A stretch of DNA of 64,000 nt from JAIVJM01 sp963816985 (GCA_963816985.1 CAWFMF010000004.1:2480001-2544000), one strand, 5' to 3'; shown: positions 17,908 through 26,161, numbered from the stretch's first letter. The notes: a model not told the origin generated them from the letters alone. Numbers and translations: made by a program.

Positions 17908-19290
17908 TCAGACCGCTTCGGACTGCGAGGTGAAAGTAAAACTCTTGAGCTTGAGGGCGGGGAGGAGCGCGGCGTTCTGTCCCTCGCTGCTGGAGACGCG
18001 CTCGGAGGGGCCGATCATCTCGACGTTGCCGGGCGCGAGCATGCGGATGATGCTCTGATTGAAGCGGAGGTTCTTGACGGCGTGCTTGATGCGCCCGTCC
18101 TCGATGAACCAGACGCCGTCGCGCGTCAGCCCGGTGAGGCTGTTGGTGCGCGGGTCAATCGAGCGGATGTACCAGAAGCGGCTGATGAGCAGTCCGCGCG
18201 GCGTCTGCTTAATCATCTCCTCGACCGGGGCGGTCGGCCCCGAAGCCTCGATGATGGTGTTGACGGGGCCGGGCGTCGGCTGTCGCGGCTGCTCGCCGCG
18301 CTGCGCCCAGAAGCGCGAGTAGACGAGGTTCTCGACCGTCCCGCCGCGCACTAAGTAAATCTTTTGCGACGGGAGCCCGGCCTGCGCCGACATCGAGCCG
18401 GGCAGCTCCGCGCTCCAGGGGTCGCTGTAGACCGAGAGGCGCTCGTCGAAGAATTTTTCTCCGAGCCGCGTCTTGCCGCCGGGCAGAGAGTAAGCGCTGC
18501 GGCCTTCTTCGGCGTTGCGCGCGTCGAAGCCGAAGGCGAAGGAGGAGAGCAAATCGGCGACGGCCTGCGGTTCGAGGATGACGGGATAGCTGCCGGGCTC
18601 GACCGTGCGCGCGTCGCGGCCTTCGAGCGCGCGGCGGATGGACTCGCGCGCGATGCGGTCGGTGTCGAGCTTCGCCACGTCGTAGTGGTTGCGCAGGAAG
18701 TAGCCGGACGAAGAGCCGTCGCGCGTGCGCGAGGTCATCGAGAGACTGACGAGGCTCGAACGCTCGAAGCCGAAGTTGCCGTTCTTCGTCGCCGAAGCTC
18801 CGGCCTGCCCGCGCGCCTGATGAAAGCCCGCGCCGACGACGCCCGCCTTCTCGCACGCCTCGATAATCTCGCTGATGCGTCGCGCGCGGTCTTGGACTGA
18901 GATGTTCGCCGAAGCCTCGACGAAGCCGCCCGTCGGCTTGTAGGTCTGGGCGGGGAGAGTCGGCAGGTACTCGCGGTCAACGGGCGAGATGCGGGCCAGA
19001 GACTCGGCCTCCTCGACCGCCGCCTTGAGCGAAGCGTCGTCGAACTCATTCGTGGACGACGCGCCGCGCTGCATCCCGTCCTTGCCCTTGACCCAGACCG
19101 TGACGTTCGCCGTGCGGTTCTCGCGCCTGCCGCTGGTGGCGAAGGCGTTGGCGGCGAAGCGCAGATGCGAGTAGGTCTCGCTCGAAACACCCACGGTCGC
19201 GTCGTCGGCCTTGACGTGCGCGAGCAGCTTGGAGGTCAGCGCGCGCGCCTCCCTCTCGTCGAGCAGGTTGTCAATGCTGATACCCGGCAT
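17908..19290 (-). CDS. TldE/PmbA-family metalloprotease subunit
   Basis: A 460-residue PmbA/TldE-like protein (SLVSLSMTSRTRDGSS, DARTVEPGSYPVILEPQAV, GLTRDGVWFIEDGRIKHAV). In the known TldD/TldE pair, TldD carries the HExxxH zinc site and TldE does not; no HExxxH is present here, which agrees. No signal peptide is visible. It lies directly downstream of the tldD-like gene with a 22-bp gap, so the two are probably one operon. The heterodimer degrades unfolded peptides and matures certain ribosomal peptides in other bacteria; whether such a substrate is encoded here cannot be seen. Confidence 0.9.
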   Translation of the reverse strand: MPGISIDNLLDEREARALTSKLLAHVKADDATVGVSSETYSHLRFAANAFATSGRRENRTANVTVWVKGKDGMQRGASSTNEFDDASLKAAVEEAESLARISPVDREYLPTLPAQTYKPTGGFVEASANISVQDRARRISEIIEACEKAGVVGAGFHQARGQAGASATKNGNFGFERSSLVSLSMTSRTRDGSSSGYFLRNHYDVAKLDTDRIARESIRRALEGRDARTVEPGSYPVILEPQAVADLLSSFAFGFDARNAEEGRSAYSLPGGKTRLGEKFFDERLSVYSDPWSAELPGSMSAQAGLPSQKIYLVRGGTVENLVYSRFWAQRGEQPRQPTPGPVNTIIEASGPTAPVEEMIKQTPRGLLISRFWYIRSIDPRTNSLTGLTRDGVWFIEDGRIKHAVKNLRFNQSIIRMLAPGNVEMIGPSERVSSSEGQNAALLPALKLKSFTFTSQSEAV

Positions 19291-19312
19291 CTCTTAAAGT
19301 CTCCTCGAAAGA

Positions 19313-20887
19313 TTATGAAGCCTTGGCGGCGGTGTTGAGGACGTTGATTTTGCGGAAGCGCGCGATGGGGCAGCCGTGGCGCACGGCGTTCGACTGTCCC
19401 GGCTCGCCCTTGCCGTCGTTGAAGCTCCCGCCGAGGCGGTAGGTCGCCTCGCCGCCGAGCGCGTCGCAAGAGCCCCAGAAGTCGGTGGTGCGCGACTGGT
19501 AGGCCACGTCGCGCAGCATCCCCGTGACCTTGCCCTTGTTAATCTCCCAGAAGGTCTGCCCGCCGAACTGGAAGTTGTAGCGCTGCTGGTCAATCGAGTA
19601 ACTGCCGTCGCCGTAGATGAGCACGCCCTTCTCCACGCCCCCGACTAAATCGTCGAGAGAGGTCGCGTCCTTCGACGGCTCCAGAGAGACGTTCGGCATC
19701 CGCGGGAATGGCACGCTCGACCAACTGTCGGCGTGCAGGCAGCCGTAAGACTTACTCTTCCCGATGAGCGGCGCGAGGTCGCGCGTCGTCTGCCAATCAA
19801 CGAACACGCCGTCTTTAACCAAGTGCCAGCGTTGACCCTCGACGCCTTCGTCGTCCCAACCGACGGTCGCAAGGCCGCCGGTCTGCGTGCGGTCGGCGAC
19901 GAAGTTGACGAGCTTCGAGCCGAACTGAAGCTTGCCGGTCTTCTCCGGCGTGAGGAAGCTCGTGCCCGCGTAGTTGGCCTCCCACCACAAGGCGCGGTCG
20001 AGTTCCGTCGGGTGGCCGACCGACTCGTGAATCGTCAGCCAGAGGTGCGAAGGGTGGAGCACGAGGTCATACGTCCCCGCCTCGATTGACTTCGCCTTGA
20101 GCTTGGCGACGGCCTCCTCGCCCGCCTGCTCGGCCTCGGTGAGCCACGGGTATTTCTGCAAGTACTCGAAGCCGAGTTGCTGCGGCCCGCCGAAGGAGTT
20201 GCGCGACTGGAAGTCGCCGCTCGCGCGGTCAACCGCCGTGACGTTGAAGTTCGGGAAGCTGCGGATGATGTACTGGTCAACGCGCGAGCCGTCGGAGGTG
20301 GCGAGAAACTTCTGCTCGTTGACGAAGAAGACGCCGGAGTTGACGAAGCTCACGCCCTTCGTCTTCAAGGCCGCCTCGTTCAGACGCATGAGGAACTGAA
20401 TCTTGTCGTCAATCGGCACGTCGAAGGGGTCGCGCTCGAAGGAGCTGCGCCAGCTCTTCAAGACCTTCGGCGCGGGCACGAGTTTGACGGGCTTGCGCTG
20501 GTAGGCCGAGTTGGCTTTCGCAATCTCGACGGCCTGCGCGGTGACGCGCCGCACCTCGGCCTCGGAAGTGTCGCGGCTCGAAGCGAAGCCCCACGTGCCC
20601 TTGTAGAGCACGCGCACGCCGAAGCCGTAGGACTGCCCGCGCGAGACGTTCTGCACCTGCCGCTCGCGCGTCGTCACGGCCTCCGAGCGGTAGCGGTTGA
20701 CGCGCACGTCCGCGTAAGAAGCGCCCGCCTTCTTCGCCGCCGCGAGCGCCACGTCGGCCAACTTGTTCTTGTCGGCCTCGAACCTCACGCCGACAGCCGC
20801 CTCGGCGTCCAAAACCCACGACGGCAGCGTAATCGCGCCGAACGTGAGCGTCATGGTTTTCAGAAAGTCGCGTCGAGAAGATGACAT
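19313..20887 (-). CDS. TldD-family zinc metalloprotease with Tat signal
   Basis: ATG 20887 starts SSSRRDFLKTMTLTFGA, a twin-arginine signal (RRDFLK) followed by a hydrophobic stretch; the longer open frame upstream is not protein-like. The 524-residue protein has the TldD active-site motif HESVGHPTELDR (about residue 285) and the conserved GGVEKGVLIYG and FWEINKGKVTGM regions. The Tat signal implies export of the folded, metal-loaded enzyme, unlike the cytosolic E. coli TldD. It is the first gene of the tldD-tldE pair. Confidence 0.9.
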   Translation of the reverse strand: MSSSRRDFLKTMTLTFGAITLPSWVLDAEAAVGVRFEADKNKLADVALAAAKKAGASYADVRVNRYRSEAVTTRERQVQNVSRGQSYGFGVRVLYKGTWGFASSRDTSEAEVRRVTAQAVEIAKANSAYQRKPVKLVPAPKVLKSWRSSFERDPFDVPIDDKIQFLMRLNEAALKTKGVSFVNSGVFFVNEQKFLATSDGSRVDQYIIRSFPNFNVTAVDRASGDFQSRNSFGGPQQLGFEYLQKYPWLTEAEQAGEEAVAKLKAKSIEAGTYDLVLHPSHLWLTIHESVGHPTELDRALWWEANYAGTSFLTPEKTGKLQFGSKLVNFVADRTQTGGLATVGWDDEGVEGQRWHLVKDGVFVDWQTTRDLAPLIGKSKSYGCLHADSWSSVPFPRMPNVSLEPSKDATSLDDLVGGVEKGVLIYGDGSYSIDQQRYNFQFGGQTFWEINKGKVTGMLRDVAYQSRTTDFWGSCDALGGEATYRLGGSFNDGKGEPGQSNAVRHGCPIARFRKINVLNTAAKAS

Positions 20888-21163
20888 ATTCGTGCCTCGC
20901 ATGTTCGTGTGCCGGGAACTGCCGGAGCGCCGCAAGGGGCGGCTCGTGAAATGTCTTTGACGGATGTGCCACTCTATTACAGCGCGTCGAAAAGTCAAGA
21001 GGGAATTATCCGGCGAAACGCCTTGAGGGATTTAATTGACTTGCGACTCGTTTTGTCATAAAAGCTCTGCACCCCTAACTTCCTCCGACAATCTTCTCAA
21101 GTGACGGCGCGCGGCGCGGGAGCGAGCGGTTGGGCTCCGCCCGGCGGCTTCAAGTGCTTCGCC

Positions 21164-22684
21164 ATGAACATCCCGACAAGGCTCCTCTCGCTCGGCCTCT
21201 GCACGCTTCTCATTCTTTCCTCTTCCTCCTGCAAGCGCGGCCCAAGGACACGGCTCGACGCGGTTGACGAGATCAACCGCCGGACGAACGTGCCGATGGC
21301 CGAGCCCGTCAGGCGCGACCTCGCGGAGATACGCGAGCGCGGGTCGCTGGTCGTCCTCGCGCCGTACAACTCGACCACCTACTTCCTCTATCGCGGCGAG
21401 CCGCTCGGCTACGAGTACGAGCTGCTGCAAGGGTTCGCGCGCGAGCAGAACCTCGCGCTCAAGGTGGTCGTCGTCGCCGACCCCAAGAGCATCCTCGCGC
21501 TGCTCAACAGCGGCGAAGGCGACATCGCCGCCGGGCGGCTCGTCCCCACGCCGGAGACCGAAGGGCAGGTCGCCTTCACCCGCGCGCTCTACCGCACGGA
21601 GCCCGCGCTCGTGCAGCAGGAGATGTCGCCCGACGACGCGGGCGAGGGGACGGAGAAGGCGCTCGAACCCGGCCCCGCCGACCCGCTCCCCGAAGTGGAC
21701 ATCGAGGCGCGGCTCATCTCGAACCCCGCGCAGTTGGCCGGGAAGACCGTCAACCTGCCGGAGCGTTCGGCCTACCGCCGGACGCTCGTCGAGCTGTCGG
21801 ACGAAATCTCCGGCGACATCAACGTCGTCGAGATGGGAGGGAAGATTCAGGACGAGGCGCTGGCCCAGAAGGTCGCGCGCGGCGAAGTGCAGTTCACGGT
21901 CATGCAGGGCAATCTGGCTTTACTGAAGGAGGCCGAGTTCAAGAACCTGAAGGTGCGGCCCGTCGTGGGTCGCGCGCACAGCGTCGCGTGGGCCTTGAGG
22001 AGAAATGCGCCGGAGCTGGCGGGCCTGCTCAACACATGGATTGAAGAGAAGAAGAACGGGCCGCTCTTCGACAAACTTTATAAGAAGTACTTCGTTGACC
22101 GCCGTGGTCACCTGGAGCGCGTGGCGAGCGAGTACCTGACCTCTTCGACGGGCAAGCTCTGTCGCTTCGACGACCTCCTCAAGCAGCACGCCGCCGAACT
22201 CGGCTGGGACTGGCGACTGTTGGCGGCGCAGACCTATCAGGAGTCGCGCTTCAAGCCCGACGCGCGCTCTTGGGCGGGGGCGGGCGGCCTGCTCCAACTG
22301 ATGCCGAGGACGGCGCACGAGTTCGGCGTGCGCGACGCCTTCGACCCGGCGGACAACGTGCAGGGGGCCGTGAAGTTCTTGAAGTGGTTGCAAGCGTTCT
22401 GGGCCGACCGCATCACGGACGAGGGCGAGCGGCTGAAGTTCATCCTCGCCTCTTATAACACGGGCGCGGGGCACGTCGAGGACGCGCAGCGGCTCACCGA
22501 AAAGTACGGCGGCAACCCGGAAGTGTGGGACGACGTGTCCTACTGGCTGCTCCAGAAGTCAACGCAGCAATACTCGACCGACCCCGTCGTCAAGTTCGGC
22601 TTCTGCCGGGGGATGGAGCCCGTCAACTACGTCGCCAACATCCTCGAACGCTTCGACCACTACAAGCAGTTCGTCGTCACCTGA
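21164..22684 (+). CDS. MltF-like lytic transglycosylase lipoprotein
   Basis: ATG 21164 starts a lipoprotein signal (LILSSSSC lipobox, Cys about residue 25); the longer upstream frame is open but not signal-like. Residues about 60-320 form a solute-binding-protein-type module (LVVLAPYNSTTYFLYRGEPLGYEYE cut short here, SGEGDIAAGRLVPTPE), and residues about 335-490 a lytic transglycosylase SLT domain with the catalytic glutamate in QESRFKPDARS (about residue 360), GLLQLMPRTA and LASYNTGAGH. This two-domain order is that of membrane-bound murein transglycosylase F. It cleaves peptidoglycan glycan strands in the periplasm. Confidence 0.9.
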   Translation: MNIPTRLLSLGLCTLLILSSSSCKRGPRTRLDAVDEINRRTNVPMAEPVRRDLAEIRERGSLVVLAPYNSTTYFLYRGEPLGYEYELLQGFAREQNLALKVVVVADPKSILALLNSGEGDIAAGRLVPTPETEGQVAFTRALYRTEPALVQQEMSPDDAGEGTEKALEPGPADPLPEVDIEARLISNPAQLAGKTVNLPERSAYRRTLVELSDEISGDINVVEMGGKIQDEALAQKVARGEVQFTVMQGNLALLKEAEFKNLKVRPVVGRAHSVAWALRRNAPELAGLLNTWIEEKKNGPLFDKLYKKYFVDRRGHLERVASEYLTSSTGKLCRFDDLLKQHAAELGWDWRLLAAQTYQESRFKPDARSWAGAGGLLQLMPRTAHEFGVRDAFDPADNVQGAVKFLKWLQAFWADRITDEGERLKFILASYNTGAGHVEDAQRLTEKYGGNPEVWDDVSYWLLQKSTQQYSTDPVVKFGFCRGMEPVNYVANILERFDHYKQFVVT

Positions 22685-22685
22685 G

Positions 22686-23282
22686 TTATTGGGGGAGAGG
22701 AGCCCGGCCCGCGAAGGAGTTGTAGAGCCAGAGGGCTAAAGCCCCGGCGCACGCGAGCAGGGCGTAGCCGGCGGCGATGTAGGCGAGGGCGAATTTGACC
22801 TTGGCGCAGTAGAAGGCGACGGCGGGCAGGGAACTGTTCTGAGAGTCGGAGAGGACGGCGAGGAGCGCGCAGTTCTCCACGGCGTCGAGCAGCGCCGCGA
22901 CGAGCACGAGGAGGATAAAGAAGAGGCTGACGCGGAAGCCGACGTACCCTTGCGCGTCCAGGTACCTCGCGCCCACGAGGCAGACCGCCGCGATGAGGCC
23001 GGGGTAGATGAAGATGAAGAGGAAGTCCCAGATGATGGCCGCGCGGAGAATTTTTTTCGCCTCCGGCCAAGACTCGAACATCCGCGATGCCTCGCCCGCG
23101 TTGAACTCGAAGGCGAGCATCGGCTTGTCGTAGCGCTTCCTGTATTCCTCATTCGTGAATTTCAGTTGGTCGGCGCTCGCCTTCAGCCCGACCAGAGCGA
23201 AGAGGACGGCCAAAGTCACGACCGCCAAGAGCAAAACCCATCCGGCGGGCACGCTCGCCAGCCAAGAGTTGACAGCGTTCAT
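22686..23282 (-). CDS. Predicted integral membrane protein of unknown function
   Basis: A 198-residue protein with four hydrophobic segments (about residues 14-33, 86-106, 115-137 and 160-185) and a central charged loop (EYRKRYDKPMLAFEF). No family is recognised. It is convergent with the transglycosylase gene (1-bp gap between the stops) and 40 bp from the GNAT gene start on the same strand. Confidence 0.75.
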   Translation of the reverse strand: MNAVNSWLASVPAGWVLLLAVVTLAVLFALVGLKASADQLKFTNEEYRKRYDKPMLAFEFNAGEASRMFESWPEAKKILRAAIIWDFLFIFIYPGLIAAVCLVGARYLDAQGYVGFRVSLFFILLVLVAALLDAVENCALLAVLSDSQNSSLPAVAFYCAKVKFALAYIAAGYALLACAGALALWLYNSFAGRAPLPQ

Positions 23283-23322
23283 GGCGTCCTTCTCTCCGTG
23301 AATCGTCGAAGGCGCTCCGGCC

Positions 23323-23844
23323 TCACCACGGCAGGCTGTTGAGCTTGACCTCCCCGGCGGGCCACTGGCGCGCGCCGCCGCCGCAGGGGAGCACCATCAT
23401 GTTGAAGGGCGCTTCAATCGGCCCCGACTCCTGCTCGACCTCGACGCGTTCGGGGACGTGCTGCCAGCCGAGGCTCTCGTAAAATCCTTTGAGCCGGTCG
23501 AGGCAGAAGAGCAGGCCGAACTCGACGCCCATCTCTTCGCACATGAAGGCGGCGGCGTGGCGCATCCCCTTTTGCGCGAGCCCGTGGCCCTGCATCTCCG
23601 GCACGGTGACGACGCCGCCGACGCCGCCGACGACGACGGGCACGCCGCCCGCGCTGACGGTATGTTTGAGCACGCCGACGTGCGAGCCCACGCGCCCTTC
23701 AACTTCGAGGATGAAGTGCGTGTCCTTCGGCCTCCACTGTAAGAGCGCGTCCTCGACGCCGAAGATGTTCTGGCCCCACTCGAAGAGCACGCGCTTGTCT
23801 TCGGGGTCGAGCACGCCTTCGGTGACACGAATCGCAACCTTCAT
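23323..23844 (-). CDS. GNAT-family N-acetyltransferase
   Basis: Residues about 75-110 show the acetyl-CoA motif (GGVGGVVTVPEMQGHGLAQK, a Q/RxxGxG/A-type pyrophosphate loop) and a C-terminal FYESLGWQHV segment typical of the fold. Overall layout is reminiscent of the aminoglycoside 2'-N-acetyltransferase branch, but this is a weak resemblance and the substrate is not assignable. ATG 23844 has GGAGAGG just upstream; the alternative ATG at 23856 lacks one. Confidence 0.85.
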   Translation of the reverse strand: MKVAIRVTEGVLDPEDKRVLFEWGQNIFGVEDALLQWRPKDTHFILEVEGRVGSHVGVLKHTVSAGGVPVVVGGVGGVVTVPEMQGHGLAQKGMRHAAAFMCEEMGVEFGLLFCLDRLKGFYESLGWQHVPERVEVEQESGPIEAPFNMMVLPCGGGARQWPAGEVKLNSLPW

Positions 23845-23962
23845 CTTCCTCTCCATTCGGCTTATCGCTTCGCGGACTCCGGACTGCTTCGGGCGTCAAG
23901 CCTATACGCCCGCGACGCCGGTTGCAACACTATTTTGGGGCGGGGGCCGCGCGGGCTCACCA

Positions 23963-23991
23963 TTGACATTCAAGGGAGAGGTCAATACTCT
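23963..23991 (+). promoter_or_regulatory. Predicted sigma-70 promoter of the CARDB-like gene
   Basis: TTGACA (23963-23968), a 17-nt spacer and TACTCT (23986-23991) lie 69 bp upstream of the GTG start at 24060. Confidence 0.6.
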
Positions 23992-24059
23992 GCGCCAGCA
24001 ACCACGCCACACCGGCACGTTATGAAACTACCTGCCTGAACGGAAAAGGAGAGTGAAGA

Positions 24060-24530
24060 GTGAAGACAATTATTTGCGCGAGCCTCATCGTCGTTTGCGC
24101 TTTGCAGGTTACTCCGGCGCGTAAGTTGGTGTTGAGGGACAACGCGGAACTCAATGGCGTCGCGTCGCTCTCGGCATCAACCGTGCGCCCGCCAATGCCG
24201 GATTTAATCGTCAGGGGAAATGAGTTTGAATTCGTCGGCAATAAGGCGGTGAACGTCTACGTCTCAAACAACGGTGACGCCCCTTCAAAACGTTGTCTGG
24301 TGGAGCTGACCGTTCGCAAAATCGGTAACTCCAGTGTGGGCCGACAGAAGAGGGCGACGATTCCCGTGATTCAGCCGGGCCAGTTCGTGAAAATTCCGAT
24401 GGACGCGTCGAGCATTCTGCCCAACGCCGTCAGCCTCAAAGACACGACCTTTAAAGTGATTGCCGACTCGACCAACCTCAATGCCGAATCGAACGAAGGA
24501 AACAATGAGAAATGGCATAACTTACCGTAG
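24060..24530 (+). CDS. Secreted CARDB-like beta-sandwich protein
   Basis: GTG 24060 has an AAAGGAGAG site 8 nt upstream. A signal peptide (TIICASLIVVCALQVTPA) precedes a single beta-sandwich of the CARDB/adhesion type: PDLIVRGNEF, NVYVSNNGDAPSKRCLVEL, TIPVIQPGQFVKIPM and NLNAESNEGNNEKW, where the last is the characteristic xNxxxExNExNN motif of this fold. The function is unknown, probably binding. The gene's terminator now lies 4.4 kb away because the transposon inserted between them. Confidence 0.75.
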   Translation: MKTIICASLIVVCALQVTPARKLVLRDNAELNGVASLSASTVRPPMPDLIVRGNEFEFVGNKAVNVYVSNNGDAPSKRCLVELTVRKIGNSSVGRQKRATIPVIQPGQFVKIPMDASSILPNAVSLKDTTFKVIADSTNLNAESNEGNNEKWHNLP

Positions 24531-24542
24531 GGTTGGCGGCTG

Positions 24543-24550
24543 AAAAGAAA
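24543..24550. repeat. Target site duplication of the transposon, left copy
   Basis: AAAAGAAA immediately precedes the left terminal inverted repeat and is repeated exactly at 28896-28903. Eight base pairs is the length generated by IS1595-family transposases. Confidence 0.92.
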
Positions 24551-24589
24551 GGGAATTATATACTTGACAAACCCATCAATCAGAGGTGG

Positions 24590-24661
24590 TTGACTTTTGC
24601 TGGAAGTGGTGCTACTGTTTCATCGGTGAAACATGGCTATTCAGTGAAACACGGTTATTAC
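24590..24661 (+). promoter_or_regulatory. Promoter and operator candidate of the Panacea-type pair
   Basis: TTGACT (24590-24595), a 17-nt spacer and TACTGT (24613-24618) make a sigma-70 promoter. An inverted repeat TGTTTCA-tcgg-TGAAACA (24616-24633) overlaps the -10 element, and a third half-site TGAAACA follows at 24645-24651. As two tandem 18-bp copies, 24626-24643 and 24644-24661 differ at only a few positions. The layout suits autorepression by an antitoxin; this is an inference. Confidence 0.6.
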
Positions 24662-24754
24662 GATTACTCATTCAAATCTCTGCCTAGTAAGCAACAATTC
24701 CTTTGGTAGTTTACAACTTAATAGGTCTTTGGGGGAGTCTCAGGTAAAGCAGTT

Positions 24755-25276
24755 ATGAGTACCACTCGTCCATTTAGGTTCGACGCCGATAAGGCTTTGG
24801 AGGTGTTTTTGTACATCTCCCGGCGTGCGCCTGTACCGGACATCTATCATGTCTTAAAAGCCCTGTATTTTGCCGACCGCCACCATCTGCGCGATTTCGG
24901 CAGACTCATCTGCGGTGATGAGTATTATGCCCTCAAGGACGGCCCTGTGCCGAGCGGGACGTACGATCTTGTTCGAGATGTCCAAAACCGCGCCCGCATG
25001 ACGCCGAACGCCGCTAAAGCAAGGGCTGCTTTTGCGCTTGATGGGTACTGGGTCAAGCCTTTGAGGCAACCCGACCTAACATTTATGAGTAAGTCAGACA
25101 TTGAATGTTTGAACCGAGCGATAGACGAGATCGGGCGATTGCCTTTTGGTAGGTTAAAAGAGATAAGCCACGATACAGCGTATTTCTCTGCCAATATTAA
25201 CGGCGAGATACCGTTAGAAGCCATTGCGGCTACTCTGCCCGACAGCGAAGAATTGATAGAAGAGTTGCATGGCTGA
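24755..25276 (+). CDS. Panacea-domain (DUF4065/SocA-like) antitoxin candidate
   Basis: This 173-residue protein has the Panacea/DUF4065 layout: ALEVFLYISRR, HVLKALYFADRHHLRDFGR and DEYYALKDGPVPSGTYDL, the last being the most characteristic segment. Panacea domains are known as promiscuous antitoxins paired with varied toxins. The partner gene starts 13 bp downstream. A promoter with palindromic operator precedes it. The spacing from GGGGGAG to ATG is long, so the ribosome site is uncertain. Antitoxin role is an inference from family knowledge and genetic context. Confidence 0.8.
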   Translation: MSTTRPFRFDADKALEVFLYISRRAPVPDIYHVLKALYFADRHHLRDFGRLICGDEYYALKDGPVPSGTYDLVRDVQNRARMTPNAAKARAAFALDGYWVKPLRQPDLTFMSKSDIECLNRAIDEIGRLPFGRLKEISHDTAYFSANINGEIPLEAIAATLPDSEELIEELHG

Positions 25277-25288
25277 CAGGCGGCTGCA

Positions 25289-25741
25289 ATGAATTTAGCT
25301 GATGCTTTTCCTCTCGAAGCGAGGCTTGAGTTTTTTAGGGGCCGATTCCGGCCCGGCGCAGTTATTAAACTCTTCTGCGAATTCGCAACCCCTCCTAAAG
25401 AGAAGCGGTTGTTAGTTGTTAGTATCCTGCCTGAGCCGCTTCTACTCGTTATCAACAGCGACATAAATGAGTACAAGCAGAAGCGGCCCTATCTTCGTTC
25501 CCAACAAGTCTGCATAAGAGCGGCTGATTATGAATTCTTAGATCATGATTCTTACATTGATTGCTCACGGGTACGTGACGAGTTCACCCAAGCTGATATT
25601 GAGCAAGTAATCACCGCAGACACCACGCGCATATTAGGTGCAATTAATCCCGACTCAATTGCGGAGATAATGACTGTGGTTGATGATTCAGTCACGCTTG
25701 AGCAGAGGCACAAGACGCGGATTATTTCAGACCTCAATTAG
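25289..25741 (+). CDS. Candidate toxin partner of the Panacea-domain protein
   Basis: A 150-residue protein of no firmly assigned family. The segment RPGAVIKLFCEF, KRLLVVSILPEPLLLVINS and DHDSYIDCSRVRDEF has the beta-rich rhythm of PemK/MazF-like proteins, and related proteins are known as partners of Panacea antitoxins; both points are from memory and need testing. It follows the Panacea gene by 12 bp on the same strand, so they form one transcript. Inside the transposon, the pair would act as an addiction module. No signal peptide or membrane segment. Confidence 0.6.
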   Translation: MNLADAFPLEARLEFFRGRFRPGAVIKLFCEFATPPKEKRLLVVSILPEPLLLVINSDINEYKQKRPYLRSQQVCIRAADYEFLDHDSYIDCSRVRDEFTQADIEQVITADTTRILGAINPDSIAEIMTVVDDSVTLEQRHKTRIISDLN

Positions 25742-25776
25742 TCCTAAGCGTGCCGCTAAGTATGAGTGTAACGTTC

Positions 25777-25950
25777 CTAACGTTTCTTAACCGCCCGCGT
25801 CTTCGCCTTCTTCGGCTCATCCTTCGGCGGCGGAGGGACGCCAAAAATGGCGTCAATAGACTCTTCAAAAGAGAGCGGGCGCAGGCTCACCAGTTTGGCC
25901 GCGCCGGAAGACTTTGGCTCGCCTTTTTCCTTCGGTTTGACGTTGCTCAT
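25777..25950 (-). CDS. Small basic protein (57 aa), last gene of the transposon's leftward operon
   Basis: ATG 25950 is chosen because GGGAGGGG lies 7-9 nt upstream; the longer frame to 26067 runs through the tRNA. The protein is rich in Lys and Pro, with a central motif LVSLRPLSFEESIDAIFGV and a C-terminal run PPPPKDEPKKAKTR. Similar short proteins with an LSFEEAI core are common in acidobacteria and cyanobacteria; function unknown. It is downstream of the tRNA and the TAC genes on the same strand, separated from the tRNA by an inverted repeat (CATTATCCT 25966-25974, AGGATAATG 25998-26006). Confidence 0.65.
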   Translation of the reverse strand: MSNVKPKEKGEPKSSGAAKLVSLRPLSFEESIDAIFGVPPPPKDEPKKAKTRAVKKR

Positions 25951-26024
25951 ACACCCCTCCCAGAGCATTATCCTGTGGACATTATGCACCCGCCCGTAGG
26001 ATAATGTACACGGCACAAGTGAAG

Positions 26025-26110
26025 TGCCGGGGACGGGACTCGAACCCGCACGTTGCGTACACAACAAAGGTTTTCCAGACCTTCGCGGCTACCAGTTTCG
26101 CCACCCCGGC
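26025..26110 (-). tRNA. Class II tRNA with GGA anticodon (Ser) on a leucine-like body
   Basis: On the minus strand the acceptor arms GCCGGGG (26110-26104) and CCCCGGC (26032-26026) pair perfectly, with discriminator A at 26025 and no encoded CCA (the other tRNA in this window also lacks it). U8-G9 is followed by a 3-bp D stem (GCG/CGC) and a loop AAACTGGTAGC that matches leucine tRNAs rather than serine tRNAs. The anticodon arm is AAGGT-CTGGAAA-ACCTT, so the anticodon is GGA. A long variable arm (GTTGTGTACGCAAC core) and a normal T arm (TTCGAGT loop) complete it. Position 21 is C instead of the near-invariant A. By anticodon it reads UCC/UCU; by body and A73 it looks leucine-type. Confidence 0.85.
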
Positions 26111-26120
26111 ACATGCGTGG

Positions 26121-26161
26121 CAACGGTGAGAGCAGGCTTCCAATCTGTACTCTCACCGTTG
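26121..26161. other. Perfect 12-bp hairpin between the tRNA and the SecB-like gene
   Basis: CAACGGTGAGAG (26121-26132) pairs with 26150-26161 around a 17-nt loop. It overlaps the stop codon of the SecB-like gene (26153-26155) and separates that mRNA from the tRNA. On the plus strand it is followed by TTGCTTTTT, so it could end plus-strand transcription; on the minus strand there is no U-tract and it may be a processing signal. Confidence 0.5.

Noticed and set aside
24596..24755. Left part of the transposon as a second IS element
   Set aside because: No further inverted ends or transposase fragment; the sequence is explained by promoter and operator.
26121..26161. Second tRNA (tRNA-Gly-like anticodon arm CTTCCAA in the hairpin)
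   Set aside because: Only a 12-bp hairpin and a loop with a TCC triplet are present; no D arm, T arm or acceptor can be formed.
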